A stretch of DNA of 11,100 bases from the NCBI GenBank assembly GCA_030672465.1, contig DAOVGJ010000270.1:1-11100 (forward strand), in the 5' to 3' direction. The notes below the pieces were generated by a model. The model worked only from the letters and a program-made list of their open reading frames with translations. It was not told the origin of the DNA and did not search any database. Source of the stretch: Pseudomonadota bacterium. GTDB taxonomy: Bacteria; Desulfobacterota; BSN033; WVXP01; G020346125. Shown here piece by piece: positions 1 to 7,958 of this stretch (its first letter is position 1; the number at the start of each line of letters is the position of its first letter). The translations under genes and the position numbers were made by a program.

Positions 1-50
1 CAGAATTTGCCTGTGTACCTTCTCATACGCAAATATTTATGTCCTCACAT
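1..50. other. Short stretch downstream of smc, no feature supported
   Basis: Fifty bases lie between the smc stop codon and the window edge. I see no hairpin with a following T-run on the minus strand, so there is no visible smc terminator here. A minus-strand ATG at 26-24 opens a frame to the window edge, but it has no Shine-Dalgarno sequence and only eight complete codons are available, so it is not called. Confidence 0.5.
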
Positions 51-3000
51 TTAGTTCAGCCTCACCGAGACGACTTTTGAGATTCCCGGGGTTTCCATGG
101 TCACCCCGTAAAGGGTATTGGACATCTTGATGGTCTTCTTATTATGGGTAACCAATATAAATTGTGAGGTCTTGGATAATTCGCTTACTAATTCAACGAA
201 ACGATCGATATTGGCATCGTCCAAGGGGGCATCCACCTCGTCCAGAAGGCAGAAGGGGATGGGCTTGACGAGAAAAAAGGAGAAAAGCAGCGCAATGGCC
301 ACCAGCGCCTTCTCCCCACCGGAAAGGAGGTCGATAATCTGCAACCTCTTATCGGGTGGTTGGGCTACGATTTCAATCCCCGTAACGGAAAGATCCCTTT
401 CGTCGGTTAGCAGCAGATCTCCCCTTCCCCCCTTGAACAGCCTGGCGAATACTTCCTGAAATTTCCCCCTAACCACCTCAAAGGTCTTCAAAAATTGACG
501 GTTTGTCGTCCTATGTATCCTGGTAATGGCCCTCTTCAGGTCATCCATGGCATCCTCTAAATCCCTCTTCTGCTCTATCAGGAAGTCATATCGCTCCTTC
601 AATTCCTCATACTCCTCAAGTGCCACCAGATTGACCTCCCCCAACGCATCGAGGGCCGCTCGAAGTTCATTGAGCCGCCTTTCCGCGGAGTCCCGCTGAA
701 AATCGGGGTCCTTCTCCCCGGCCAATTCTTGCAGGGAAAGGCCGTACTTTTCCGATACCCTCCCCTCCAGATGGTCCACCGAAAGGTGAATTTCGGCCAT
801 CTTGAGATTGAGCTCGTTGGTCTTTTGCCCAATCTCATCCCGTTCCAGCTTTAACCGCTCATGCCCGGATTCGCTCTCCCTGAGGATTTCGGCCAACCTC
901 TTCCTCTGTCGTTCTTGGGCCCTCACTGTCCTGGTGAGGGATTTGAGCTCCTTCATACTCTGCCGTCCCTGCTTCTGGAGGGCCGCTACCCGTTCCTTGG
1001 CCTCAGAGGTTTCCTCCCTGACCCGCTCAACTTCCCTCAATTTCCTCGCGATCTCGTCCTTTGTTCCCCTTTGGGATTGCTCCAGGTTGCTGAGCACCGC
1101 TTCAACGGCCTTCATCTTCTCCCTCAGTGCCGCGGCGCTCACCTTTAGGCCGGTAACATCTCGATTTATCTCCTCCAAGGCCTTGGTCTCTCCATCCAAT
1201 CTCGCCTTCAATTCCTTTATCTTCTCCTCCCCCTCTCTCCTCCGATCGTCAAGTTCCCTCAATTGGTGGGAGAGGTCCTGCAATTCCCCCCTCCTTGCGT
1301 CAACCTCGGATTGGAGTTGTCTCCCCTCGAATTCCAGGACCTCCAACCTCTGTCTCTCTCGAGTCAGCCCTTGACCCCTCTGTTCCAAATCCCTTTTGCA
1401 ATCCATGAGCTCTATTTCCTGCTTGTGCCGATTCTCCAGCAAGGCATCGAGCTCGCCCTCCTTTGCAGAAATGGTATCAGCGAGTTTCCCAATGGTTGTC
1501 CCCTTGAGATGAAGTTGCTCCCTTAACCCGGATACGCTCCCCTCAAGCCCTTTGATAAGCCTCCTCCTCTCAAGCAAGCCGAACCCGCCGCCCTCCATAC
1601 CTCCTCCCGTCAGACTTCCATCCCTCTCCAAAACCTCTCCATCGAGGGACACCAATGTTCGAAAGCCCTTCTCCTCCTTCCACAGCCTATGGGCTACCTC
1701 CAGATTATCGACAAGCCATACACCCTCAAGGAGAGATGCTATTACGGGGGAAAACAACCCCTCCTTAACCCTCACAAACTGAGCGAGGGGACCCAACAAC
1801 CCCTCCTCTTTTGACCCGCTTACCCGCCCCACGGCTCGAATTGAACCCTTTGGGGTGACGGGGATAAATGTAGAACGACCGCAGCTGCGCTCCTTCAAAT
1901 ACCGAAGGGCTTGCATCCCTTCTTCAAACCCTTTCACTACGATATGCTGTAATCCCCGATCCAATGCGGCCTCCAACGCCACCTCAAATCGTTGATCCGT
2001 CTCTATCATGTCCCCGATGAGCCCGTAAATTCCATCCAGCTCTCCCCTCTCCTTGGAGGACATGATCGCCTTTACCCCCCTATCGTAGCCCTCGTAATTT
2101 TTCTCCAACTCCCTCAAGGATTCAAGTCTCGAGCGCTCTCGATGGAGCAGTTCCTCCATCTTCTTCAGCTCCGATTCCTCGGCGAGAATTCTCCGACGCA
2201 AATCATCGATGCCCGCTCGGAGAGCCTCCTTCTCCCCCTCCAGTTTCTCCATGGATGAGGTGAGGGTATTCATCCTCTCCCCTGACTGGGATAAGAGCTT
2301 CTCCATCTCTTCAACCGCGCCTTTCGCCTCCCGTTGTTCAATCCCATTCTGAACTATTCTCCTTTCCAGGCCTTCAATCTCTTTCCCCAAACTGGAGGTC
2401 GCATTTCTTGAAGCTGATATTTGAGATAGGATATCAACGACGCTGGTCTTCTGGTCCTCCAGGTCGTTCATAGTGCCCTCATTTTGGCGTTTAAGGGACT
2501 CCAGCTCCCGCTCCCTCTCCTTCAATCCCGACTCTTCCGAGAGGATCTGTTGCCTCAAATCGGACCTCTCCCCTTCCATCCTTGCCTTCCCGCTCCTCGT
2601 TTCCTCCAGCTTGGAATTCAACTGCCCGATCTCCTCCAGGTATTGCTTCTCCAGTCGGGAAAGGCGTTCCAGCTCCCTGTTGAGGGCTTCAATCCCATCT
2701 TCACCCCTTTGGAGCTCGTTTTGGACGCCCAGGGTTCTCCGTTGGGCCTCATTGAGCCCCTCCTCCACCTCCCTCAACCTCTGCCTGGTGTGCTCGATAA
2801 AGCTTTGCGTTCTCCGTAACCTCCGGGTTACCTTCGTCCCCTCCTCCCTCAATCCCGCTAGGGCCTCTTCTATTCCCCCCCTCTTTTTCAATAGCTCACC
2901 ATAATCCCCCGCGGCGATTTTCGACTCGATCTCCTTAATCTCCCCCTTATATGCCTTAAACCGCTCTGCCCTTTTCACCTGCCGACTCAACCCATTGATC

Positions 3001-3611
3001 TGCCTTTTGATCTCCCCGATGATATCTCGAAGCCGCAGGAGGTTCTGTTCCGTCGATTCCATCTTCATCAAGGCGATCCGCTTTCGCTCCTTAAACTTAG
3101 AAACCCCAGCTGCCTCCTCGAACAACAACCGTCTCTCCTGCGGCTTTGAGTTCAGGATGAAATCCACTTTTCCCTGCTCGATAATGGAATAGACGTTCGT
3201 TCCGATCCCCGTCCCCGCGAATAAATCCGCAACATCCTTGAGGCGGCATGGGTTTTTGTTGATATAGAATTCGCTCTCCCCGGAGCGAAAGAGCCTCCGT
3301 GTGACCATGATCTCTTCATATCCTGTGTATTCGGGGGGAACGCCTCCATCCTCATTGGAGAAGAGGATGCTCACCTCGGCCATTCCCATGGGCTTATTTC
3401 CATTGGTCCCATTGAAAATCACGTCTTCCATTAACCTCGCTCGAAGGTGTCTCGCACTCCTCTCTCCAACCACCCACAGTACGGCATCAACGATATTGCT
3501 CTTCCCGCAACCGTTTGGCCCCACGATGCCCGTAATTCCCCCCGGAAAGGAGAGGTTCACCCTTTCCGGGAAGGACTTAAACCCCAAAATTTCCAGTTTC
3601 TTAATCCTCAT
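51..3611 (-). CDS. smc: Chromosome segregation protein SMC (condensin ATPase)
   Basis: This is the SMC subunit of the bacterial condensin, a dimeric ATPase that with ScpA and ScpB compacts the nucleoid and helps separate sister chromosomes. Its 1186 residues match the usual family length of about 1150-1190. The N-terminal head carries Walker A GPNGCGKS (31-38) and a Q-loop around SIIEQG (142-147). A long first coiled coil (about 165-503) leads to the hinge (about 505-680) with a glycine-rich GSLTGGG segment. A second coiled coil (about 685-1010) returns to the C-terminal head, with signature LSGGEKAL (1096-1103), Walker B CLLDEVDAPLD (1121-1131) and the switch His in VTHN (1154-1157). I chose the ATG at 3611 rather than an in-frame upstream start at 3632: it begins at the conserved MRIKKLEILGFKSF and has GGAGGTG (3615-3621) at ideal spacing. 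The first 11 nt overlap the end of gltX, implying co-transcription and probable translational coupling. scpA and scpB are not in the window. The gene is intact. Confidence 0.97.
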   Translation of the reverse strand: MRIKKLEILGFKSFPERVNLSFPGGITGIVGPNGCGKSNIVDAVLWVVGERSARHLRARLMEDVIFNGTNGNKPMGMAEVSILFSNEDGGVPPEYTGYEEIMVTRRLFRSGESEFYINKNPCRLKDVADLFAGTGIGTNVYSIIEQGKVDFILNSKPQERRLLFEEAAGVSKFKERKRIALMKMESTEQNLLRLRDIIGEIKRQINGLSRQVKRAERFKAYKGEIKEIESKIAAGDYGELLKKRGGIEEALAGLREEGTKVTRRLRRTQSFIEHTRQRLREVEEGLNEAQRRTLGVQNELQRGEDGIEALNRELERLSRLEKQYLEEIGQLNSKLEETRSGKARMEGERSDLRQQILSEESGLKERERELESLKRQNEGTMNDLEDQKTSVVDILSQISASRNATSSLGKEIEGLERRIVQNGIEQREAKGAVEEMEKLLSQSGERMNTLTSSMEKLEGEKEALRAGIDDLRRRILAEESELKKMEELLHRERSRLESLRELEKNYEGYDRGVKAIMSSKERGELDGIYGLIGDMIETDQRFEVALEAALDRGLQHIVVKGFEEGMQALRYLKERSCGRSTFIPVTPKGSIRAVGRVSGSKEEGLLGPLAQFVRVKEGLFSPVIASLLEGVWLVDNLEVAHRLWKEEKGFRTLVSLDGEVLERDGSLTGGGMEGGGFGLLERRRLIKGLEGSVSGLREQLHLKGTTIGKLADTISAKEGELDALLENRHKQEIELMDCKRDLEQRGQGLTRERQRLEVLEFEGRQLQSEVDARRGELQDLSHQLRELDDRRREGEEKIKELKARLDGETKALEEINRDVTGLKVSAAALREKMKAVEAVLSNLEQSQRGTKDEIARKLREVERVREETSEAKERVAALQKQGRQSMKELKSLTRTVRAQERQRKRLAEILRESESGHERLKLERDEIGQKTNELNLKMAEIHLSVDHLEGRVSEKYGLSLQELAGEKDPDFQRDSAERRLNELRAALDALGEVNLVALEEYEELKERYDFLIEQKRDLEDAMDDLKRAITRIHRTTNRQFLKTFEVVRGKFQEVFARLFKGGRGDLLLTDERDLSVTGIEIVAQPPDKRLQIIDLLSGGEKALVAIALLFSFFLVKPIPFCLLDEVDAPLDDANIDRFVELVSELSKTSQFILVTHNKKTIKMSNTLYGVTMETPGISKVVSVRLN

Positions 3612-5046
3612 TTTCACCTCCCGGGCAAGCAACGGAATCCCGTATGAAGCCGATGGCTTTTTCGAGCCGCCTAATCGTTTGGCCCTTCCCCAGTATATCG
3701 ATTACCTCAAAGAGCCCTGGGCTGACAGTACGACCTGTCAGCGCTACTCGGGCGGGTTGGGCGACTTTAACCAGCTTAATCTCCCTCCTTTGGGCAATCC
3801 CCCTGAACAACGATTCAACCTCTGCCTCGGACATGGTCTTCATCCCCTTGAAGCCCTCTATCAACTCCTCGAAGATATCGATCACCTCCGGCCTCAAGAA
3901 CTTCTTGGCCGCTTCCTCTTCGTATTCGATCTCCCCCTTGAAAAAGAATTCTGCCTGGTTGGCCATCTCAATGAGGGTCTTTGATCGAGCCTTAAGGTTG
4001 CTGATGATCTTGTTCAACTTCTCCCCTTCGCCGATTTCATAGCCCTTTACCTTTATAAAGGGGAGCAAGAGGGGAGCAAGCTTACTCGGCTCCCTTCCCT
4101 TTATGTGATCTCCATTGATAGACCGAAGTTTTTCAGGGTTGAAGATACCCGCTGACTTCCCCACATTCTCCAGGGAAAACTTCTCTATCAGCTCTCCAAT
4201 GGAAAAGATCTCCTGATCGCCATAGGACCAGCCAAGCCGAACCAGATAATTCAAGAGCCCCTCGGGCAAATACCCCATTTCTTTATAAGCCATAACCGAT
4301 TCCGCCCCGTGGCGCTTGCTCAATCGGGTCCGATCAGGGCCAAGGATCATCGGGACGTGGGCAAAATAAGGAAGGGGGTAACCAAGGGCCCGGAAAAGGA
4401 GAATCTGCCTCGGCGTATTATTGACGTGATCGTCTCCCCGAATGACGTGGGTAATGCCCATGGTTCCATCATCTACCACCACGGCGAAGTTATACGTGGG
4501 CATACCATCGCTCCTCTGGATGATCAAATCATCCAACTCCGCATTTTCGAAGACAACCCGTCCCTTCACCAGATCCTCCACAACCGTCTGCCCCTCCTGG
4601 GGGCATTTAAACCGCACAGCATAGGGACCATCGGGGTAGGGTGGGGATAAATTCCGACATTTACCGTCGTATTTCGGCTTTTTCCTCTCCTCAAGCGCCC
4701 TTTTCCGCTTCTCCTCCAGCTCCTCGGGGGGACAATAACACCGGTACGCCTTCCCCTCGGACAAGAGTCTGTCCACATGTTCCTGGTATATGGCTAGCCT
4801 CTTGGATTGAAAGAAGGGCCCTTCATCCCAGTCCAAACCCAGCCACTGCATGCTATCCAAGATTGCCTTGAGTGCCTCCTCCGTGGATCGGGCTATATCG
4901 GTATCCTCAATGCGCAAGATGAACTTTCCCCTGTGATGCCTCGTAAAAAGCCAGTTGAAGAGGGCCGTCCTTGCCCCCCCAATATGTAAGAAACCCGTCG
5001 GGCTCGGTGGAAAGCGAGTTCTAACCTGGCTCAATTCCTCCCCCAT
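3601..5046 (-). CDS. gltX: Glutamyl-tRNA synthetase (GluRS)
   Basis: This cytoplasmic class I synthetase attaches glutamate to tRNA(Glu). At 481 residues it has the usual bacterial length. The HIGH-type motif is FLHIGGAR (19-26), following the family's RFPPSPTG (11-18). The KMSKS-type motif is RLSKR (241-245), and IEDTD (46-50) and RGDDHVNNTPRQ (203-214) are further catalytic-domain hallmarks. The helical anticodon-binding half follows. Three cysteines (C103, C105, C130) match the zinc site of the E. coli enzyme, but the fourth ligand position, His in CRH there, is Asn here (N132), so zinc binding may be lost or altered. Whether it is discriminating or also charges tRNA(Gln) cannot be decided from the sequence alone. 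The ATG at 5046 places HIGH at the normal distance from the N-terminus. Its Shine-Dalgarno is weak (GAG about 8 nt upstream). It has its own promoter candidates upstream and overlaps smc by 11 nt downstream. Confidence 0.97.
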   Translation of the reverse strand: MGEELSQVRTRFPPSPTGFLHIGGARTALFNWLFTRHHRGKFILRIEDTDIARSTEEALKAILDSMQWLGLDWDEGPFFQSKRLAIYQEHVDRLLSEGKAYRCYCPPEELEEKRKRALEERKKPKYDGKCRNLSPPYPDGPYAVRFKCPQEGQTVVEDLVKGRVVFENAELDDLIIQRSDGMPTYNFAVVVDDGTMGITHVIRGDDHVNNTPRQILLFRALGYPLPYFAHVPMILGPDRTRLSKRHGAESVMAYKEMGYLPEGLLNYLVRLGWSYGDQEIFSIGELIEKFSLENVGKSAGIFNPEKLRSINGDHIKGREPSKLAPLLLPFIKVKGYEIGEGEKLNKIISNLKARSKTLIEMANQAEFFFKGEIEYEEEAAKKFLRPEVIDIFEELIEGFKGMKTMSEAEVESLFRGIAQRREIKLVKVAQPARVALTGRTVSPGLFEVIDILGKGQTIRRLEKAIGFIRDSVACPGGENED

Positions 5047-5076
5047 TTGGTTCGCTCAATGGAAGGGTATTCAACA

Positions 5077-5090
5077 ATTTCAATTGAAAT
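5077..5090. promoter_or_regulatory. Perfect 14-bp palindrome at the gltX start site (candidate operator)
   Basis: The sequence ATTTCAATTGAAAT is fully self-complementary. It begins 3 bp downstream of the TAAAAT -10 element and covers the predicted transcription start (about 5087), a classic position for a repressor site. Seen: the palindrome and its placement. Inferred: that a protein binds it. It does not match a regulator box I can name with confidence. Its AT-rich character makes a chance palindrome possible, though a perfect 7+7 match is uncommon. Confidence 0.4.
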
Positions 5091-5093
5091 AAT

Positions 5094-5121
5094 ATTTTAC
5101 GCACCTATCAACAGATGTCAA
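5094..5121 (-). promoter_or_regulatory. Sigma-70-type promoter for gltX-smc (proximal)
   Basis: Read on the minus strand, a perfect -35 TTGACA (5121-5116) is followed after 16 bp by TAAAAT (5099-5094), which matches five of six -10 consensus bases. The predicted start is near 5087, giving a leader of about 40 nt before the gltX ATG. The gap it lies in separates gltX from alaS, which supports an independent gltX-smc transcription unit. Confidence 0.7.
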
Positions 5122-5132
5122 GGAAAAATGAG

Positions 5133-5151
5133 CGAAAATCCTCCTTTTTCG
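5133..5151. repeat. Small AT-rich hairpin between the two gltX promoter candidates
   Basis: CGAAAA (5133-5138) and TTTTCG (5146-5151) form a 6-bp stem with a 7-nt loop. On the minus strand the loop reads as a GGAGGA-type sequence, and a run of five T follows a few bases after the stem. It could act as a weak attenuator on transcripts from the distal promoter or from alaS read-through. The stem is mostly A-T pairs, so a true intrinsic terminator is doubtful. Confidence 0.25.
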
Positions 5152-5154
5152 GTT

Positions 5155-5184
5155 ATTTTACGGCAAATAGGTGGGTATTGACAA
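5155..5184 (-). promoter_or_regulatory. Second, distal promoter candidate for gltX-smc
   Basis: On the minus strand, TTGTCA (5184-5179, five of six consensus) is followed after 18 bp by TAAAAT (5160-5155, five of six). The 9-bp word around the -10 (plus-strand TATTTTACG) recurs exactly at 5093-5101 in the proximal promoter, so the two look like tandem copies of a promoter core. The 18-bp spacer is slightly long, making this weaker than the proximal candidate. Confidence 0.4.
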
Positions 5185-5295
5185 GATAAGGTATGTGGCC
5201 TCCGAATTCGCCTCTTCAAAAGGCCATTTTTCCCCATAGCATGTTAGGGAAACTTCGTAAAGACAAACAAAGGCGGTATCGAAGGAATGGGACGC

Positions 5296-7941
5296 CTAGT
5301 CCTCCCCCATCTCCTCGACGATTTTATAGATGGAATGTAAGGCGTGGTCAAGCTTGGATACATTCGTTCCGCCCGCCTGGGCCATGTCCGGCCTGCCTCC
5401 TCCCCTTCCCCCCACCTCCTCGGCAACCAGTCTCATCATCGTATTGGCATTGAATCGTGAAAGGAGGTCATCGGTCACCATCATGACCAGAAAGGCCTTC
5501 TGCCCCCCGCTCGATCCCAACAAGACAATGCCGGAACCGATTCGGTCCTTCAGCGTGTCCCCGTAACTCCTCAGGGAAGGCGGGTCTTCTGCCTCCACCT
5601 GAGCCGCAAGGACCTTAACCCCTTTAATAACTCTTACCTGATCCATGAGGTCGATGGACTTGCCGCCGGCCAGCTTTCCCCTCAACGATACGACTTCCCT
5701 TTCCAATTTCCTCTGATGGTCCAACAGTTTTTGTACCTTCGAGGCCACCTCCCCAGAGGGAGCCTTTACCATGGAGGCCACTCGGTTAAGCTCCTCCTCC
5801 TCCTGTCGTATGTATCGGATGGCATCCTCCCCGGTGAGGGCCTCGACCCTTCTCACCCCCGCCGCGACGCCCGTTTCCGATATAATTTTAAATAGGCCCA
5901 CATCCCCTGTTCGAGAAGTGTGGGTTCCCCCACAGAGCTCCTTGCTAAAATCGGCAATACTCACTACTCGCGCTTTATCGCCGTACTTCTCGCCGAACAG
6001 TGCTATGGCCCCCCCCTGAATGGCCTCCCGAGTTTCCATTTCCTGAATATCGACCCCTATGTTCTGCTGGATTCTCCTGTTGACAAAGTCCTCAACCCGA
6101 ATGATCTCCTCTTCGGTGAGGGGGGAAAAATGGGTAAAATCGAAACGGAGTCGATGGGGCCCCACCAGGGATCCAGCCTGCTTCACATGATCCCCTGAGG
6201 TCTCCCTCAATGCGGAATGGAGAAGATGGGTAGCCGTGTGGTTTGCGGCAGTCCTTCCTCTTGTCCCCTCATCAACGCAAAGGACGACTTCGTCCCCCAC
6301 CCTCAGGGTACCCTCTTTGACCAAACCCCTGTGGACAATCACGTCGGGCAAGGGCCTCCGGGCATCGTTGATCTCTATGACAAGGCCGTTCCTTACCATC
6401 TTTCCCGTATCCCCAACTTGGCCTCCGGTCTCACCATAAAAGGGTGTTTTTCCCACAACAATCTCCACCAAATTTCCCGTTTCGGCCTTATCCACGAAAT
6501 GATCCCCTTGAACGATCTTCACCACCTTTGACGTACATTGAATCTCATCGTATCCCACAAATTGGGTCTCGATTCCCTCCGAGAAAATCCTTCCGTAGAT
6601 CTCCTTCAGGCCCTCTTCCCCCATCCCTTTCCAGGACTCCCTTGCCTTACGCCTCTGCTCTTCCATGGCCCCTTCGAATCCGTCTAAATCGATGCGAAAT
6701 CCTTCCTCCTGAACGATGTCCTCCGTCAGGTCTACCGGAAACCCAAAGGTATCGTAGAGCATGAAAACGACATTCCCCGGAAGAACCTCTTGTCCCATCT
6801 GGGCCAACCTGGCCGTTTCCTCCCTCAGGAGGCTCAAGCCCCGATCCAACGTCTCGGAGAAGCCCGTTTCTTCCAATTCTATCACCCGCCTGATATAGTT
6901 CCGATTTTCTATCAACTCCGGGTATGCCTTCCGCATGAGCTCTACTCCAACCGCGGATACTTCTCCTAGAAAGGAACCTTTAATTCCTAGCTTTCTTCCG
7001 TGGCGAATTGCCCTCCGCATAATCCTCCGCAGTACGTATCCCCTTCCCGCCTTATCCGGCAAAACCCCATCCACAATGAGAAAAGCAGCGGCCCTGGCAT
7101 GATCGGCGATCACACGAATGGAAATATCATCCGCCTCATTTTTTCCGTATTTACTCGAGCTGATCTCTTCGATCCGGGCGATGATATCGCGAAAGAGATC
7201 TGTGTCGTAATTACTCGTAACCCCCTGAAGGACGGCAGTAATCCGTTCCAACCCCATTCCCGTATCGATACAGGGCTTGGGCAACGGAGTCATTTGCCCA
7301 TCTTCTTCCCGATTAAATTGCATAAAGACCAAGTTCCAAAGCTCCAAGAACCGATCGCACTCACAGGCAACTCCGCAATCGGGACTACCACATCCAACCC
7401 CCTCCCCTTGATCGATAATAATCTCCGAGCAGGGACCGCAAGGTCCCATCTCCCCCATGGCCCAAAAATTGTCCTTCTTACCTAGCCGGACAATCCGCTC
7501 CGGCGGGATCCCCACCTTTGTATGCCAGAGGTCAAAAGCCTCTTCATCTTCCTCGTAGATGGAAACCCAGAGTTTCTCCTTGGGGAGGCCCATATGACGT
7601 GTAAGCAAATCCCACCCGAATTCAATAGCACCCTCTTTGAAGTAGTCCCCGAAGGAGAAATTCCCCAACATCTCGAAGAAGGTGTGATGACGGGCCGTCT
7701 TTCCCACATTTTCCAGGTCGTTGTGTTTTCCCCCCGCCCTTACACACTTCTGCGATGTAGTCGCCCTGGCATAATCCCTCTTCTCCTCCCTCAGGAAAAC
7801 CCTTTTAAATTGAACCATTCCCGCATTGGTAAAGAGAAGACTGGGGTCTTCTTTAGGCACCAAGGGCGAGCTCGGGACGATCCGGTGATCCCGATCCTCG
7901 AAATATCTCAGAAAGGAGGTCCTGACTTCGTTGCTATCCAT
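5296..7941 (-). CDS. alaS: Alanyl-tRNA synthetase (AlaRS)
   Basis: This cytoplasmic class II synthetase charges tRNA(Ala) and removes misattached serine or glycine. Its 881 residues match the full-length bacterial enzyme. The catalytic domain (about 1-240) includes RTSFLRYF, LFTNAGMVQF, RHHTFFEMLGNFSFGDYFK (84-102) and the motif-3 region GMGLERI (228-234). The editing domain has its zinc-type ligands H568 and H572 in NHTATH, and C670 and H674 in CGGTH. The C-terminal part (about 725-878) has a short coiled segment and a DHHA1-type tail ending in GGRGGGRPDMAQAGG. A cysteine-rich insertion (C184, C189, C193, C195) just before FLELWNLVFMQ replaces the shorter segment of E. coli AlaRS. I recall similar insertions in other bacterial AlaRS. 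The ATG at 7941 has AGGAT (7951-7955) 9 nt upstream and lies 17 nt after the pilT-family stop, so it is probably co-transcribed with recA. No clear terminator follows it. Confidence 0.97.
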   Translation of the reverse strand: MDSNEVRTSFLRYFEDRDHRIVPSSPLVPKEDPSLLFTNAGMVQFKRVFLREEKRDYARATTSQKCVRAGGKHNDLENVGKTARHHTFFEMLGNFSFGDYFKEGAIEFGWDLLTRHMGLPKEKLWVSIYEEDEEAFDLWHTKVGIPPERIVRLGKKDNFWAMGEMGPCGPCSEIIIDQGEGVGCGSPDCGVACECDRFLELWNLVFMQFNREEDGQMTPLPKPCIDTGMGLERITAVLQGVTSNYDTDLFRDIIARIEEISSSKYGKNEADDISIRVIADHARAAAFLIVDGVLPDKAGRGYVLRRIMRRAIRHGRKLGIKGSFLGEVSAVGVELMRKAYPELIENRNYIRRVIELEETGFSETLDRGLSLLREETARLAQMGQEVLPGNVVFMLYDTFGFPVDLTEDIVQEEGFRIDLDGFEGAMEEQRRKARESWKGMGEEGLKEIYGRIFSEGIETQFVGYDEIQCTSKVVKIVQGDHFVDKAETGNLVEIVVGKTPFYGETGGQVGDTGKMVRNGLVIEINDARRPLPDVIVHRGLVKEGTLRVGDEVVLCVDEGTRGRTAANHTATHLLHSALRETSGDHVKQAGSLVGPHRLRFDFTHFSPLTEEEIIRVEDFVNRRIQQNIGVDIQEMETREAIQGGAIALFGEKYGDKARVVSIADFSKELCGGTHTSRTGDVGLFKIISETGVAAGVRRVEALTGEDAIRYIRQEEEELNRVASMVKAPSGEVASKVQKLLDHQRKLEREVVSLRGKLAGGKSIDLMDQVRVIKGVKVLAAQVEAEDPPSLRSYGDTLKDRIGSGIVLLGSSGGQKAFLVMMVTDDLLSRFNANTMMRLVAEEVGGRGGGRPDMAQAGGTNVSKLDHALHSIYKIVEEMGED

Positions 7942-7958
7942 CTCCGCAACATCCTATC

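Noticed and set aside
3612..3632. Upstream smc start at 3632 giving MLAREVK plus the usual N-terminus
   Set aside because: The ATG at 3611 has a near-perfect Shine-Dalgarno and gives the conserved SMC N-terminus; the extension would run deeper into gltX without support.
118..3984. Many plus-strand open frames of 60-230 codons opposite smc and gltX
   Set aside because: They lie antisense to strongly supported genes, have serine/leucine/proline-rich shadow compositions, and lack recognisable domains or consistent ribosome binding sites.
5196..5231. Hairpin TGGCCT (5196-5201) / AGGCCA (5221-5226) followed by TTTTT on the plus strand as a terminator
   Set aside because: The T-run follows only on the plus strand, where there is no gene to terminate; on the minus strand no T-run follows, so it does not explain the alaS end. 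The 19-nt loop is also long.
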